Part shown: positions 32,670 to 45,800 of the stretch, in pieces
How the letters are laid out: each line of letters starts with the position of its first letter
How positions within the stretch are numbered: the first letter of the stretch is position 1
Assembly: GCF_016808335.1 (NCBI RefSeq)
Contig: NC_053141.1
Coordinates: forward strand, 5,448,711 to 5,512,710
Direction: 5' to 3'
Origin: Panicum virgatum
Lineage: Eukaryota; Streptophyta; Magnoliopsida; Poales; Poaceae
Length of the DNA stretch: 64,000 nt
Notes under the pieces: generated by a model
What the model saw: the letters and a program-made list of their open reading frames with translations, nothing else
Databases searched by the model: none
What the model was told of the DNA's origin: nothing
Translations under genes and position numbers: made by a program

Positions 32670-33833
32670 CACTACGGGATGCGCCTTATTTGCCGTGTGC
32701 CTAATACACAAGGCAAACTTACACGGCAAACGACACGCGGCAAACAGCGGCCCGCAAAGTGGATGTTTGCCGTGTGTTGCTTGTCGGGCACACGGCACTG
32801 GCACTGGCTCACGGCAAAAAATTTTGGAATAAAAAAAAGCCACCACGTCCGCCGCCGCTGCTGCCGCCCTGCAGCAGCCCCGGCCACACCCCCGCTGCGC
32901 CGCCCGCGGACCATCGAGGGAAGGCCGGAGCCACACCGTCGCTGCTGCTCTCGGGGAGAGGCGGTGCCGCCCGCTCCGCCGGGATCCGCCGCTCGCCGTG
33001 GCCGTGGAGGGAAGGAAGGACGCCGCCGCCGGATCCGCCTGCTCTGCCAGGATCTGCCGCTCGCCGTGGCCATGGATGGATGGGTGGAGGCCGCCGGAGG
33101 ATCCGCCCATGCTGCCACCCGCCGGGGACGGATCCGCCCTCATCGGGGCTGGATCCGCCCGCGCCGCCGCCACCGTCCGCGGCGTGCAGGAGGAGCTCCT
33201 CTAGGCGGCCGTCTCCCGCGGTGGCGTGGATGCGGCGCAGGCGGCCGGCGTGGCGCCAGCTAGCTCAGCGGGCTACCATGGCATGCGCACGCGGCGTGGA
33301 CGGTCGCGGCGACGTGGTGGTGGTTGTGCCAGGGCATGGAGGCGGCGGCGAGGGGTGGGGGGCGAGCGTAGGCGCAGGCGTCGAGGCCCTGCGTGGCGGG
33401 GACGGCGGTGGAGTGGAGGCCGCGTGGAGGCGGGAGAGGGAGGGGAGGGGTCGGCGACAGGAGAGGGTGGGGAGGGGGTGACGCCGGGTGAGGGAGGGAG
33501 GGGATGGGGGCGGCAGGAGAGGTGGGGAAGGGGTGGCGCCGAGTGAGGGAGAGAAGGGATGGTGGCGGCGTTGGGAGAAAGGAGGAGGAAGACTTTATGT
33601 AAACTGGGTTGGTTCGCCGTGTGCTCTGATCTGGAGCACATGGCAAATAGCCCCACCCTTTTGCCGTGTGTTTTTTTTACTTTAGCATATGGCAAATGTT
33701 ATGTTTGCCGTGTGCCGAGTTTTCGCCGAGTGCTTTTTGATAGACTCACGGCAAACAATGTGCTTGCCATGTGCTCGAAATGTTGCACACAGCAAACAAA
33801 GCGCACTCGGCAAACACACGATTTGTGGTAGTG
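32670..33833. mobile_element. Small CACTA element (1164 bp)
   Basis: The ends are CACTACGGGATGCGCC at 32670 and the inverse of CACTACCACAAATCGTGTG at 33833. The flanking target duplication CTG is perfect (32667-32669 and 33834-33836). Subterminal copies of TTTGCCGTGTGC / GCACTCGGCAAAC occur at both ends, a family common in grasses. The centre (32840-33580) is GC-rich with no credible protein; the overlapping frames on both strands are composition artefacts. It is non-autonomous. It sits in the last codons of the F-box duplicate. Confidence 0.9.
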
Positions 33834-34468
33834 CTGTCAAAGAGATCATCCAGCGATAAATCATGGATGAGCTTCACGAGCACGCGGTCAGACGACCCCC
33901 AGCGATCGTTTCCAAAGGCAATTCTAGCACCTTGAGAAGAAGAAGCTGATGCCGTGTCCGGCCGTAGCTTCTTAAGCTGAGTCGCAACCCATTTGTCGTT
34001 GTTGCGGTTGACAGCACCGACTACAAGCCTGATGGATTGCAGCACTCGGGCGTTGGAGAGGAAGAATCTGACGAGGTCCACCTCTGACGACTTGCCCTTG
34101 TAATGCGTTACCTGCAGCACCTTGAGATGCGCATCAAGGCATTCCAGTGGAACATTGCGCTGCACAGTGCTGAAACTCGGCCATCGCCCACTGAATGCCT
34201 GAAAAAAAAGTAGCAGTTCCAAAAACATCAGGTAGTGTTGGGCATGATGAGATAAGCAGATGTGAGTTTATTTAGCAAGGTAATTAAGATGATCAAATTG
34301 TCACCACGATGTACAGCTTCTCCACGCACGGGATGCATTGCAAGATGTCGACAGCAACATCCAGATCAGAGCCCGTGACGAGGGCCAAGATCTTCACGGT
34401 ACGCAACGTGTATTACAGACTGACGGGCTCGATTCCCTGAACATGAAAACAAATCGGAAGATCAGAGC
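33834..34468 (-). pseudogene. F-box/FBD duplicate, exons 2 and 3 (broken)
   Basis: Exon 3 equivalent (34199 leftward) reads VPLECLDAHLKVLQVTHYKG and LVRFFLSNARVLQSIRLVV, parallel to the intact copy. It runs into the CACTA element after SLDDLFD. Exon 2 equivalent is 34437-34305 (TVKILALVTGSDLDVAVDIL, QCIPCVEKLYIV), but it contains an in-frame TAA where the intact copy has ACG (VSL*YTLRTVK). Splice sites are still visible. The Gypsy element then interrupts intron 1 at 34469. Confidence 0.88.
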
Positions 34469-37400
34469 TGTCACAACCCAGAAAAAAAAAGAAAAGAAAA
34501 GAAAAATCCCGCCGGGCCCCACACGTTAGCCTCCTTCCCTCTCCCCTCTCTGTTTTTGCCTCGCCGCGCGCGCACGTGTCGCCGTCGGCGGCGTTCAACT
34601 CCGGATTCCGTGCCACGTGCCGGCCATCGTCGTGTTCCGTGCCGCCCCTTCCCTCGCCCTCTCCTTATCCGCGCGCGACCGACCCCCGTTCCCCTCCAAC
34701 CCTAACCCTAGCCCGATCCCCCTCCTCCATTGCCGCCCCGAGCTCTGCTCGCCGCCCGTCGCCGCCGATTCGCCGCCCGTCGCCGCCGATTCGCCGCCCT
34801 CGGTGAGCCGTAGCTCGATTCCGCGCGGGGAGAGCTCCTCCTCCCTTCCCTCGCTCGATTTCGCCCCTCACCCGACCTCCCCTTCGCTGTGCAGGGCCGC
34901 CGGCGAGCGCCACGGTCCGCCGCCGCCTCTGCTCATCGTGCCGCCCCTCCGCCGCCGCTCCTCGCCTGAATCACCGCCGGTGAGGCTTGCCGCCTCCTCC
35001 TCTTTCCCGTGCGCACCTTCCCCGGCCTGCTTCGGCCCTGCCTCGCCGCACCGGCTCGCGCCGCCGCCGCCGTCGCCGCGCGCGTGCGCGCGCACGCTGC
35101 GCCGCGCCGCGTCGTGGCCGCGCCCCTGGGCGGGTCAAGGCCTCTGGCCTCGCCTTGACCCGGCCTGGAGGGCCGCTGGCCAGTGGGCACGGCCTGTCGG
35201 CCTCTGGGCCGGTTCTGCGGGGTGCACCTAGTGTTTTAGGGTTTTGTTTTGGAGCAGCAATCTTGCAAAATTCATATAAATTCATGTATAGCTCCAAAAC
35301 TTATGAAACTTGTTTTGTTTTATTCCTCTGGATGATATCTACTTAGGAAAAATATTGTTTTGCATGTTACTCTGCTGTAGATTTATCTATAGTTTTATTT
35401 TGCAAAAGTGAGTTTAATGCTTAGTTATTTGTGTACTGCTTCAAAAAAATAAAACTAAATTTCCTTAGACTCCTTGTGAGGTGTAGTTTTCAGTAGTGCA
35501 TCTTACTCATGTGTTTCCTTGCTGTTCATTAGGTTTTCATTTCGACTTCGTGCTTGCTGTCCAAAATATGGTTTAATATAGAAATTTTTGCTGGAAAGTG
35601 AGAAAATAGTAAAACCAGTTTTGTTAGCTCTGTTTTCATGCCTTGTAGCTAAGATAATTTTATTGGATTTGTTTAGTTCAGTTTGCATGCCTTTTCTGAT
35701 TTACCTTGTTTAGAGTGGCTGAAAACTCATCTATTTATGGTTATTTATAGGAAAATGCTTTTGCTGCAAAACCAATTTTCATGAGTTCTTTGCATTGTCC
35801 TCTGCATGCCCAAATTATTTCATGATTTATGCTTGTAGTTTAGTTTGTTTCTTAATTCTTGCATCGCATTCATGCATTTTAGTGACCGAACCGTCGGAGA
35901 ACGAACCCGTGGAGCCTGCCGAGTCCGTGGAGCCTGAACCCGGAATCCCGTTCGTGGTCGAGTCGGAAGTTAACCAAGGCAAGCAGCTAAGCATATTCCT
36001 TGCACCTATTTAATCTGATTTAGTTTAGCTATCTCACCGGGTAATGTTGGGTTATATGTTATATTTTGTATTGCATTCTTGTACCTAATTTCCTGCATTA
36101 CCCTTCCTTGAATTGTTATCCATGCCTTTGTCACTTGTTAGTCAATGAACTACTTAATTTGACTAAATACTTAGCCCTGCTTAGAATACTTATATTGCTT
36201 GCTAGAAGGCAATGGTTTGGATTATCACACTTACCTGTTTATCCTTGATCGCACTTGAGCTGGGGCAAGTAGAGTTTGGTAGTACCGAGATTCGAGCGGA
36301 ATGGTAGGGCCTAGAGAATGAAATCACATGGGCATAGTCCGCTTGGATCGATTAAGGACCGAGTGGATGCCATCGGCCTTGAGCACCTTTTCGTGCTACC
36401 ACATATCCAATATAATGGAACGGATGAGCCAATTACCTTCTTTGACTTGATCATTGGGGCCCGGTCCCAGATGCGTGGCCAAGGGCTATGCAGGGAGGTT
36501 TAGTGTGTCCCCGGGTGGAACTATGTGTAGGAAAGTTTAGAGAAGTCTCCGGTGGAACTAAATCTCCACGCGCAAGCTGGGCGTACCCTCAACGGTTGAG
36601 CCTTGTTGGGAACGGTTGACGTGAGTACCCCCTTGCCCGGCGTGATCGGTTGGGTGAGTCATATGGTCCTCGCGTCGTGTGGGTAAAGTAGTACACCCTT
36701 GCAAGGTTATAATCAATTCGAATTGCCGCGCTCTCGGATATGAGCAAGCTCTTGGTTCGCCGAATTCCTCTTAGAGAGTTTCGGTATTGTTGGTTTTGGA
36801 ATCATGTCTTGTCAATGATCTACTGGCTTTTATGTTACTCTCTTAATCAACTAAAAGTGTTTGGGTTGGGCAAGATTAACTAATTTTGATAAGTGTTAGT
36901 GTAGAGAGTTAGTGCTTGCGCAATAATTACTTAACCTTAAAGCTTTTACTTGAGCCTTTGCATGATCCTTGTATATGTAATCGAGTAAGTCTTACGAGTA
37001 CCATTTGTACTCAGGTTGCTTTCTAAACCTAGTTGCAGGTGAGCCCGAAGTGTTATTCGGCCATTTCTACCCCGCTGATCCAAACGCGGGGGAAGAATAG
37101 GTCGTGGTGGCTGTAATGATGTCCTTGAGCAAGGCGTCATTACTTTAGTAAGTCTTTATCGTAATCGAGCTTCGTGAGAGCATGTAAATGCAATAAACTT
37201 TATGGTTCTGTTTAATATGACTTTCGTGAGCCCAAGGCTTGTAAGTGAAGTTTGAAACCCACCTATGTTGAACTTGTAATATTAAGCTGTGAACTCTGAT
37301 AGTATAAAACTGCTCTTTGTGGATTTTTTTGGTGATGTATTCGATTGTAAACGGTATGTGCATATGCTGATTCTGGGCGTATGTTGGAGCACATACCGGG

Positions 37401-37566
37401 ACTACCGGATTTGATATTATTTTGGATGAATGACGTGTCGGTTATTCGTGTCTCTAGATGTGGGATAACACGTGGCACGCTCTCCGACAAGCACGTGTTA
37501 ACTCTCATTTGGATGATAATGACCGGCGGTTCGTTTAAAATAGTATCAAATTGGGCGGTTCTCACA
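34469..37566 (+). repeat. 5' LTR of the Gypsy element
   Basis: It runs TGTCACAACCCAG ... GGGCGGTTCTCACA, 3098 bp. It has an A/G-rich start, a GC-rich block (34540-35220) and then AT-rich sequence. Compared with the 3' LTR it has an extra tandem copy of a GTCGCCGCCGATTCGCC unit near 34755-34795 and an extra GC-rich segment near 35075-35105. Long frames in the GC block are not genes. Confidence 0.9.
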
Positions 37567-37568
37567 AC

Positions 37569-37582
37569 GGGTATCAGAGCTA
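37569..37582 (+). other. Primer-binding site of the Gypsy element
   Basis: GGGTATCAGAGCTA lies just after the LTR end. It keeps GGTATCAGAGC, complementary to the 3' end of tRNA-Met, but the leading T of TGGTATCAGAGC is changed to G. Confidence 0.8.
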
Positions 37583-38238
37583 AGGTTTCATGAAGTGAAC
37601 CTAAAATTGGCTTAGTGGGTTGAGAGTCAAATAAAATTTGATCAATTGCACTAAGATTTACTTTGGTTAAAAATTTGAACTTAAGGTAAAATGATAGCTT
37701 TCTTCCTTTGTCTTAGAGCTAATTCTTTCTTACTACTTCACTCGTTTAATTAAGACATGCTTAACCTCTCTTGTCTGAATGAGTAGCGGGAGCGTAGGAA
37801 AACCCTTTCACCTGCTGGAAACCTTTTGAGCCTTTTACCGGAGTTGAGAGGGTGGGAATCACCCATTGTCCTAAGTGCTATTAGGAGGGTTGTAGCGCTG
37901 TTGGGCAATGCGGTTGTTTTGGGTCGTAAGTGAGTGCTAGAACGTTAAGGCGTGCTCACGATGTGAGGAGACGACATATTGCATTCATACTTCGCATGCA
38001 TGCATACTCTTTTCTGTGGTTTCTAAATTTATACTTGATCAATTTAGTGTGCTGCTGTCAAGATCTTGCCTAGTTGGTTCTAGTTCATTTTAGTGGACCA
38101 AATCTACTCTATCTTTTAGAGTTACTACTCTTGTGTTGATCGCGGGTCAGGTTTTAGCTGTGCATTGTCTTTCCACCCTTCCTTTGTGCATCCTCTATCT
38201 TTCATTCCTGACCGCTGACCGTTTTGTTTATTAACAGG
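37583..38238. other. Leader of the Gypsy element
   Basis: Untranslated leader between the primer-binding site and the gag start. No other feature is seen. Confidence 0.7.
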
Positions 38239-39195
38239 ATGGTGTTGCGTTCGGGAACTGAAAGGGATGGTGCCAATGGTTCGGGCGGCAACAACAATCG
38301 CCACAACGAGGATCCCCTTCCTAATCCTCCAGTTCACCCAAACCTCGCTGATGTCCTGGCCTGACAGACTGAACTTATGGCGACCATAGTCAATCAGATG
38401 GGAAATGTCGGCAATAATGGTCCAAGAGCTGAGCCTCAAGTGAACAGGTTTGGGGATTTCTTCCGCACCAACCCGCCCATCTTCCGTGGCTCCAAAGATC
38501 CTCTTGATGCAGATTTCTGGCTCAATGTGATTGAAGAAAAGCTGGGTCTTATTGAGTGTGAGCCATATGAGAAGGTTTTATTTGCCGCTCATCAACTGCA
38601 TGAGGCCCCTGGGGCTTGGTGGCGGAATTTCAAGGCATCTCACCCTACCAACTACCGCTTCACATGGGAGGAGTTCCGTACAGCTTTTCGCTCCTTCCAT
38701 ATTCCCAAGGGTATCATGGACATCAAGAAGAAGGAATTTCTGAATCTCACTAAAGGAAGTCGTGATGTGATGGCCTATGTCAATGCCTTCAACACTCTCT
38801 CCCAATATGCACCTGAAGAAGTGGCCACCGATGCCAAGAAGCAAGAACGTCTGTACGATGGGCTCTCCGCAGAGTTGCAAGACAAGCTCTCCACTACTAA
38901 GTTTGAAGACTTCAATGATTTGGTGAATATCGCTATCAGAGCTAAGCACAAGATGAAGAATCTTGAGGCAAAGAACAAGCGCCCCGCTCCTACCTCTGCG
39001 GGCGGTAGTTCCTCACGTCCACGTCTGGGGCCTTCTCCTTTTCCACCTCGGGCGCCGGGAGCTCAACCTCCCCGTCCTATGTGGATTGTGCGTCACCCTC
39101 AACCTCCTCAAGGACAAACTCCTAGGCCGATCAATGCCTATTGGAGCAACCCAGGTGTTGCCGCAAAGGGTCCGTGTTTCATTGTGGTGGCCTAG
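38239..39195 (+). pseudogene. Gypsy gag with an internal stop
   Basis: The ATG at 38239 opens MVLRSGTERDGANGSGG. After 41 codons an in-frame TGA occurs at 38362-38364 in LADVLA*QTELMATIV, where a CGA arginine is expected. The frame then runs from 38377 through the capsid domain: PPIFRGSKDPLDADFWL, VLFAAHQLHEAPGAWW, FRTAFRSFHIPKGIMDIKK and LYDGLSAELQDKL. A proline-rich linker follows. Near 39178 a one-base loss shifts the frame within the zinc knuckle, whose remainder (FHCGGLGHIYRDCP) is in the next frame. Confidence 0.88.
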
Positions 39196-39720
39196 GTCAC
39201 ATCTACAGGGACTGCCCCTCTCGAGACGTGGCAGTGCCTTCAATGCACCTAGGCCCAATACTCCTCTGCCTCAAGCATCGCGTCAGGAAGTCAAGCCACA
39301 ACAGGCTCCTAAGCGTGGTCGTCCCAACTACACCACCGCTGAAGAAATTCCGGAGAATGCCGAAGTTCTTATGGGTACGCTCCTAATCAAATCTCACCCT
39401 GCTATGGTTCTTTTTGATTCTGGAGCAACTTTTTCTTTCATCAGCAAGAAATTTGTGCTGCATAGTAAGCTTGAAATGCAAAACCTACAAGTGCCATACC
39501 ATATAGAATCACCGGGTGGGGAAATCATTGCCAGAAACTTTGTGGATAGGGTTCCAATTCTCATCGAGGGAGCTATTTTCCAAGCTAATCTTCTTGTCCT
39601 AGATCAGATGGGTTTAGATGTGATTCTTGGGATGAATTGGTTGGGTAAGCATGATGGAATTATTAAGTGTGGGCCCCGTACCAATGATCTTTTGCCAAGA
39701 TGGAATCTGGTTTATATGCC
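39196..39720 (+). pseudogene. Gypsy protease region, frameshifted
   Basis: After a frame change near 39250 the frame reads YTTAEEIPENAEVLMGTLLI. The aspartic protease active site follows as VLFDSGATFSFIS (about 39412), then LDVILGMNWLGKHDGII. A further frameshift between about 39690 and 39720 separates it from the RT frame, so no continuous polyprotein can be made. Confidence 0.85.
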
Positions 39721-42648
39721 TTGGCGAATACCAAAGCCACGGCGTTGGAAGATATTCCCGTGGTTTGTGAGTATCCGGATGTCTTTCCAGAAGAATTATC
39801 GGGTATGCCTCCTGATCGTGAGGTGGAGTTCGTCATAGAGCTCAAGCCCGGTACTGCTCCTATCTCTAGACAACCTTACCGAATGCCTCCCAATGAGTTG
39901 AAGGAATTGAAGAAACAACTTAAGATTCTGTTGGATAAGGGTTTCATTCGTCCGAGCTCCTCTCCATGGGGATGCTCGGCTCTTTTTGTGAAGAAGAAAG
40001 ATGATAGTTTACGGATGTGTGTTGATTACCGTCCGTTAAACGAAGTCACTGTCAAGAACAAATATCCTCTTCCTCGAATTGATACTTTGTTTGATCAACT
40101 CTTCGGAGCTCGTTATTTCTCTAAGATTGATTTAAGGTTGGGTTATCATCAAATCAAGATTCGAATTGAAGACATTCCAAAAACGGCTTTCTCTACTAGA
40201 TATGATCTTTATGAATTCACTGTCATGTCTTTCGGCCTCACCAATGCACCGGCTTATTTCATGTATCTGATGAATAGCATCTTCATGGAGGAACTTGGTG
40301 TCTTTGTGATCATCTTTATCGATGATATTCTCATTTATTCCAAGACCAAAGAAGATCATGCTCGTCATATTCATATCGTCCTCCAAAAGCTTAGAGAGCA
40401 TCGTCTTTATGCCAAATTTAGCAAATGTGAGTTTTGGCTTGAGAAGGTTTCTTTTCTTGGTCATGTCCTCTCCAAGGATGGTATTGCTGTGGATCCTAGC
40501 AAGGTGCAAGATGTTCTTGATTGGAAGCAACCTCAGAATGTCCATGAGATCCGGAGTTTTCTTGGACTTGCGGGATATTACCGCTGGTTCATAGAGAACT
40601 TTTCTAAAATTGTGAAACCTATAACTGAGTTATTGAAAAATGGAGTTAAGTTTGAGTGGACTCAAGCCTGTGAAGAAGCCTTCCAAACTCTTAAGGATCG
40701 TCTCACTACTGCTCCAGTTCTTTCTCAGCCAGATATTTCCAAGAGTTTTGATGTTTATTGCGATACTTCTCGCATCGGTCTTGGCTGTGTTCTTATGCAA
40801 GAAGGCCGAGTGGTGGCCTATGCTTCTCGTCAACTCAAGAGATACGAAGAAAATTATCCTACCCATGATTTAGAGCTTGCGGCTGTTGTCCATGCTCTAA
40901 AGATATGGCATCATTATCTGCTTGGTAATCATTGCAATATCTATACTGACCACAAGAGCCTCAAGTATATTTTCACTCAATCTGATCTCAACATGAGGCA
41001 ACGTCGGTGGCTTGAATTAATCAAGGATTATGACATTGAAGTGCACTATCATCCCGGTAAGGCGAATGTTGTCGCTGATGCACTAAGCCGAAAGGCTCAA
41101 TGCAACTGCTTGACCATAGCTCCTCCTGTGCATACTCTCTGTGATGATCTTCGGAAACTTGGAATTTCTATGGTCAAAGAAGGCTATCTTGCTACACTTA
41201 CAATCAGATCTGATCTTTATGATCAAATTAAGGAAATCCAAAAGAAGAATAAGGGTATGGCTCGAATTCGGGAGTTAATGAATGAGGGTAAAGCTCGATG
41301 TTTCTCTACGGATAATCAAGGAGTTCTATTCTTTGGAAAGCGAATTGTGGTGCCTAAGGATCATAACCTCAGGCGAATTATCCTTGATGAAGCCCATAGT
41401 TCTCAATTCTCCATTCATTCGGGCAGTACCAAAATGTATCAAGATCTCAAGCAAAGGTTTTGGTGGACCCGCATGAAGCGAGAAATCGCTCGATATGTCG
41501 CCGAGTGCGATATTTGCCAAAGGGTTAAAGCCGAGCATCTCAAACCAGCTGGTACTCTTCAGCCCTTACCTATTCCATCATGGAAGTGGGAAGAAATTGG
41601 AATGGATTTCATCACTGGATTACCCAAGTCTTTTCAAGGATATGATTCCATATGGGTAATCGTGGATCGCTTGACAAAATCGGCTCATTTCCTTCTAGTA
41701 AAGACTACGTATCATGTCAAGCAATATGCGGAGTTATATCTCACTCGCATTGTCTGTCTGCATGGTGTTCCTAAGAAAATTGTCTCTGATCGTGGTCCTC
41801 AATTCGTCGCTCACTTTTGGAGAAGTCTTCATGAAGCCATGGGAACTGATCTCACCTACAGCAATGCTTATCATCCTCAAACCGACGGTCAAGCCGAGAG
41901 AGTCAATCAAGTCTTAGAAGACATGATGCGAGCCTGTGCTCTTATATATGAGAAGAAATGGGTTACATGCTTGCCGTTCGCAGAATTCTCTTATAACAAT
42001 AGTTATCAAGCAAGTATCAAAATGTCTCCATTCGAAGCTCTCTATGGAAGACGGTGTAGAACTCCAATCAATTGGTCCGAATCTGGAGAAAGACCTTTCT
42101 TTGGTCCAGATTTGGTAAAAGATGCTGAGGATCAAGTCAGGATTATTCGTGAGAATCTTCGCATTGCTCAATCTCGTCAAAAGACTTATGCTGATCGTCG
42201 TCGCCGAGAACTACATCTCAAGATCGGTGATTATGTTTATCTCAAGGTTTCTCCATTTAAGGGCACTCGCCGTTTTCAAGTGAGAGGAAAATTAGTGCCA
42301 TGCTATGTCGGACCTTTTCAGATTATCAAGAAAGTTGGGGCAGTGGCTTATCAATTGGAACTTCCTCAACCACTATCCGCAGTGCACAATGTCTTTCATA
42401 TCTCTCAATTGAAGCAGTGCCATCGTGTTCCAGCCGACGCCGTCGACCTTGAGTCACTTGATCTTCAACCGGGTCTTACCTACGAAGAACACCCAGTTGC
42501 CATTCTTGATCGAGATGAAAGAAAGGTGAAGCGTAACATGGTAAAGTTTGTAAAGGTTCAATGGAGCAATCACTCCAAAGATGAAGCCACTTGGGAGCGT
42601 GAGGATCGGTTACGTCAAGAATACCCGGATTTCTTTTCCGATGAGTAA
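39700..42648 (+). CDS. Gypsy RT-RNase H-integrase-chromodomain frame
   Basis: This open frame has 982 residues without stops. Reverse transcriptase spans roughly residues 45-290: [36 protein letters not shown], the active site [10 protein letters not shown] and [11 protein letters not shown]. RNase H follows ([46 protein letters not shown]). The integrase has an HHCC zinc region (about 41390-41520, with [11 protein letters not shown]) and a DDE core: [23 protein letters not shown] and [14 protein letters not shown]. The tail [20 protein letters not shown] resembles a chromodomain. The ATG at 39700 is simply the first in this frame downstream of a frameshift, not the native polyprotein start. 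Confidence 0.92.
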   Translation: MESGLYALANTKATALEDIPVVCEYPDVFPEELSGMPPDREVEFVIELKPGTAPISRQPYRMPPNELKELKKQLKILLDKGFIRPSSSPWGCSALFVKKKDDSLRMCVDYRPLNEVTVKNKYPLPRIDTLFDQLFGARYFSKIDLRLGYHQIKIRIEDIPKTAFSTRYDLYEFTVMSFGLTNAPAYFMYLMNSIFMEELGVFVIIFIDDILIYSKTKEDHARHIHIVLQKLREHRLYAKFSKCEFWLEKVSFLGHVLSKDGIAVDPSKVQDVLDWKQPQNVHEIRSFLGLAGYYRWFIENFSKIVKPITELLKNGVKFEWTQACEEAFQTLKDRLTTAPVLSQPDISKSFDVYCDTSRIGLGCVLMQEGRVVAYASRQLKRYEENYPTHDLELAAVVHALKIWHHYLLGNHCNIYTDHKSLKYIFTQSDLNMRQRRWLELIKDYDIEVHYHPGKANVVADALSRKAQCNCLTIAPPVHTLCDDLRKLGISMVKEGYLATLTIRSDLYDQIKEIQKKNKGMARIRELMNEGKARCFSTDNQGVLFFGKRIVVPKDHNLRRIILDEAHSSQFSIHSGSTKMYQDLKQRFWWTRMKREIARYVAECDICQRVKAEHLKPAGTLQPLPIPSWKWEEIGMDFITGLPKSFQGYDSIWVIVDRLTKSAHFLLVKTTYHVKQYAELYLTRIVCLHGVPKKIVSDRGPQFVAHFWRSLHEAMGTDLTYSNAYHPQTDGQAERVNQVLEDMMRACALIYEKKWVTCLPFAEFSYNNSYQASIKMSPFEALYGRRCRTPINWSESGERPFFGPDLVKDAEDQVRIIRENLRIAQSRQKTYADRRRRELHLKIGDYVYLKVSPFKGTRRFQVRGKLVPCYVGPFQIIKKVGAVAYQLELPQPLSAVHNVFHISQLKQCHRVPADAVDLESLDLQPGLTYEEHPVAILDRDERKVKRNMVKFVKVQWSNHSKDEATWEREDRLRQEYPDFFSDE

Positions 42649-42879
42649 GTTTTCTCTCTACCACACTCTACTTTCTTGATGAAGTTCATCGTTCTAAATA
42701 TTATATATGTGGATACAATCACCATCAAGAAAACCCTAGGAATGTCTCACTCCACATCATCCCTGCCTTTGTGCATCATCTCTTAGATGTTTATCTTGTC
42801 TAGGTGAACATGGCCTCAATCTAGTCCGAGTTTTATCCTTCCCCTCTTGTCTACCTAAATCTCGGGATGAGATTTTCTT

Positions 42880-42892
42880 AAGGGGGGGAGAT
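42880..42892 (+). other. Polypurine tract of the Gypsy element
   Basis: AAGGGGGGGAGAT lies directly before the 3' LTR start TGTCACAACCC. Confidence 0.9.
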
Positions 42893-45800
42893 TGTCACAA
42901 CCCAGAAAAAAAGAAAAGAAAAGAAAAGAAAAGAAAAATCCCGCCGGGCCCCACACGTCAGCCTCCTTCCCTCTCCCCTCTCTGTTTTGCCTCGCCGCGC
43001 GCGCACGCGTCGCCGTCGCCAGCGTTCAACTCCGGCTTCCGTGCCACGTGCCGGCCATCGTCGTGTTCTGTGCTGCCCCTTCCCTCGCCCTCTCCTTATC
43101 CGCGCGCGACCGACCCCCGTTCCCCTCCAACCCTAACCCTAGCCCGATCCCCCTCCTCCATTGCCGCCGCCCCAAGCTCTGCTCGCCGCCCGTCGCCGCC
43201 AATTCGCCGCCCTCGGTGAGCCGTAGCTTGATTCCGCGCGGGGAGAGCTCCTCCTCCCTTCCCTCGCTCGATTTCGCCCCTCACCCGACCTCCCCCTTCG
43301 TTGTGCAGGGCCGCCGGCGAGCGCCACGGTCCGCCGCCGCCTCTGCTCATCGTGCCGCCCCTCCGCCGCCGCTCCTCGCCTGCATCACCACCGGTGAGGC
43401 TCGCCGCCTCTTCCTCTTTCCCGTGCGCACCTTCCCCGGCCTGCTCCGGCCCTGCCTCGCCGCACCGGCTCGCGCCGCCGCCGCCGCGCCGCGTCGTGGC
43501 CGCGCCCCTGGGCGGGTCAAGGTCTCTGGCCTCGCCTTGACCCGGCCTGGTGGGCCGCTGGCCAGTGGGCCCGGCCTGTCGGCCTCTGGGCCGATTCTGC
43601 GGGGTGCACCTAGTGTTTTAGGGTTTTGTTTTGGAGCAGCAATCTTGCAAAATTCGTATAAATTTATGTATAGCTTCAAAAATTATGAAACTTGTTTTGT
43701 TTTATTCCACTGGATGAGATCTACTTAGAAAAAATATTGTTTTGCATGTTACTCTACTGTAGATTTATCTATAGTTTTATTTTGCAAAAGTGAGTTTAAT
43801 GCTTGGTTATTTGTGTACTGCTTGAAAAAAATAAAACTAAATTTTCTTAGACTCCTTGTGAGGTGTAGTTTTCAGTAGTGCATCTTACTCTTGTGTTTCC
43901 TTGCTGCTCATTAGGTTTTCATTTCGATTTCATGCTTGCTGTCCAAAATATGGTTTAATATATAACTTTTTGCTGGAAAGTGAGAAAATAGTAAAACCAG
44001 TTTTGTTAGCTCTATTTTCATGCCTTGTAGCTAATATAATTTTATTGGATTTGTTTAGTTCAGTTTGCATGCCATTTATGATTTACCTTGTTTAGAGTGG
44101 CTGAAAACTCATCTATTTATGGTTATTTATAGGCAAATGATTTTGCTGCAAAACCAATTTTCATGAGTTCTTTGCATTGTCCTCTGCATGCCCAAATTAT
44201 TTCATGATTTATGCTTGTAGTTTAGTTTGTTTCTTAATTCTTGCATCGCATTCATGCATTTTAGTGACCGAACCGTCGGAGAACGAACCCGTGGAGCCCG
44301 CCGAGTCCGTGGAGCCTGAACCCGGAATCCCGTTCGTGGTCGAGTCGGAAGTTAACCAAGGCAAGCAGCTAAACATATTTCTTGCACCTATTTAATCTGA
44401 TTTAGTTTAGCTATCTCACCGGGTAATGTTGGGTTATATGTTATATTTTGTATTGCATTCTTGTACCTAATTTCCTGCATTACCCTTCCTTGAATTGTTA
44501 TCCATGCCTTTGTAACTTGTTAGTCAATGAACTACTTAATTTGACTAAATACTTAGCCCTGCTTAGAATACTTATATTGCTTGCTAGAAGGGAATGGTTT
44601 GGATTATCACACTTACCTGTTTATCCTTGATCGCACTTGAGCTGGGGCAAGTAGAGTTTGGTAGTACCGAGATTCGAGCGGAATGGTAGGGCCTAGAGAA
44701 TGAAGTCACATGGGCATAGTCCGCTTGGATCGATTAAGGACCGAGTGGATGCCATCGGCCTTGAGCACCTTTCCGTGCTACCACATATCCAATATAATGG
44801 AACGGATGAGCCAATTACCTTCTTTGACTTGATCATTGGGGCCCGGTCCCAGATGCGTGGCCATGGGCTATGCAGGGAGGTTTAGTGTGTCCCCGGGTGG
44901 AACTATGTGTAGGAAAGTTTAGAGAAGTCTCCGGTGGAACTAAATCTCCACGCGCAAGCTGGGCGTACCCTCAACGGTTGAGCCTTGTTGGGAACGGTTG
45001 ACGTGAGTACCCCCTTGCCCGGCGTGATCGGTTGGGTGAGTCGTATGGTCCTCGCGTCGTGTGGGTAAAGTAGTACACCCTTGCAAGGTTATAATCAATT
45101 CGAATTGCCGCGCTCTCGGATATGAGCAAGCTCTTGGTTCGCCGAATTCCTCTTAGAGAGTTTCGGTATTGTTGGTTTTGGAATCATGTCTTGTCAATGA
45201 TCTACTGGCTTTTATGTTACTCTCTTAATCAACTAAAAGTGTTTGGGTTGGGCAAGATTAACTAATTTTGATAAGTGTTAGTGTAGAGAGTTAGTGCTTG
45301 CGCAATAATTACTTAACCTTAAAGCTTTTACTTGAGCCTTTGCATGATCCTTGTATATGTAATCGCGTAAGTCTTGCGAGTACCTTTTGTACTCAGGTTG
45401 CTTTCTAAACCTAGTTGCAGGTGAGCCCGAAGTGTTGTTCGGCCATTTCTACCCCGCTGATCCAAACGCGGGGGAAGAATAGGTCGTGGTGGCTGTACTG
45501 ATGTCCTTGAGCAAGGCGTCATTACTTTAGTAAGTTTTTATCGTAATCGAGCTTCGTGAGAGCATGTAAATGTAATAAACTTTATGGTTCTGTTTAATAT
45601 GACTTTCGTGAGCCCAAGGCTTGTAAGTGAAGTTTGAAACCCACCTATATTAAACTTGTAATATTAAGTTGTGAACTCTGATAGTATAAAACTGCTCTTT
45701 GTGGATTTTTTTGGCGATGTATTCGATTGTAAACGGTATGTGCATATGCTGATTCTGGGCGTATGTTGGAGCACATACCGGGACTACCGGATTTGATATT

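Noticed and set aside
32679..33481. Long overlapping frames within 32679-33695
   Set aside because: They fall inside the small CACTA element's GC-rich centre and exist on both strands; no domain seen.
34617..35231. Proline/arginine-rich frames in the Gypsy LTR (also 42892-43728)
   Set aside because: Same sequence appears in both LTRs with indels that break the frame; composition artefacts.
37569..37582. GGTATCAGAGC and similar sites as tRNA gene pieces
   Set aside because: They sit directly after LTR ends and are primer-binding sites; no cloverleaf surrounds them.
40132..40545. Antisense frames within the Gypsy pol region
   Set aside because: Shadows of the 982-codon pol frame on the plus strand.
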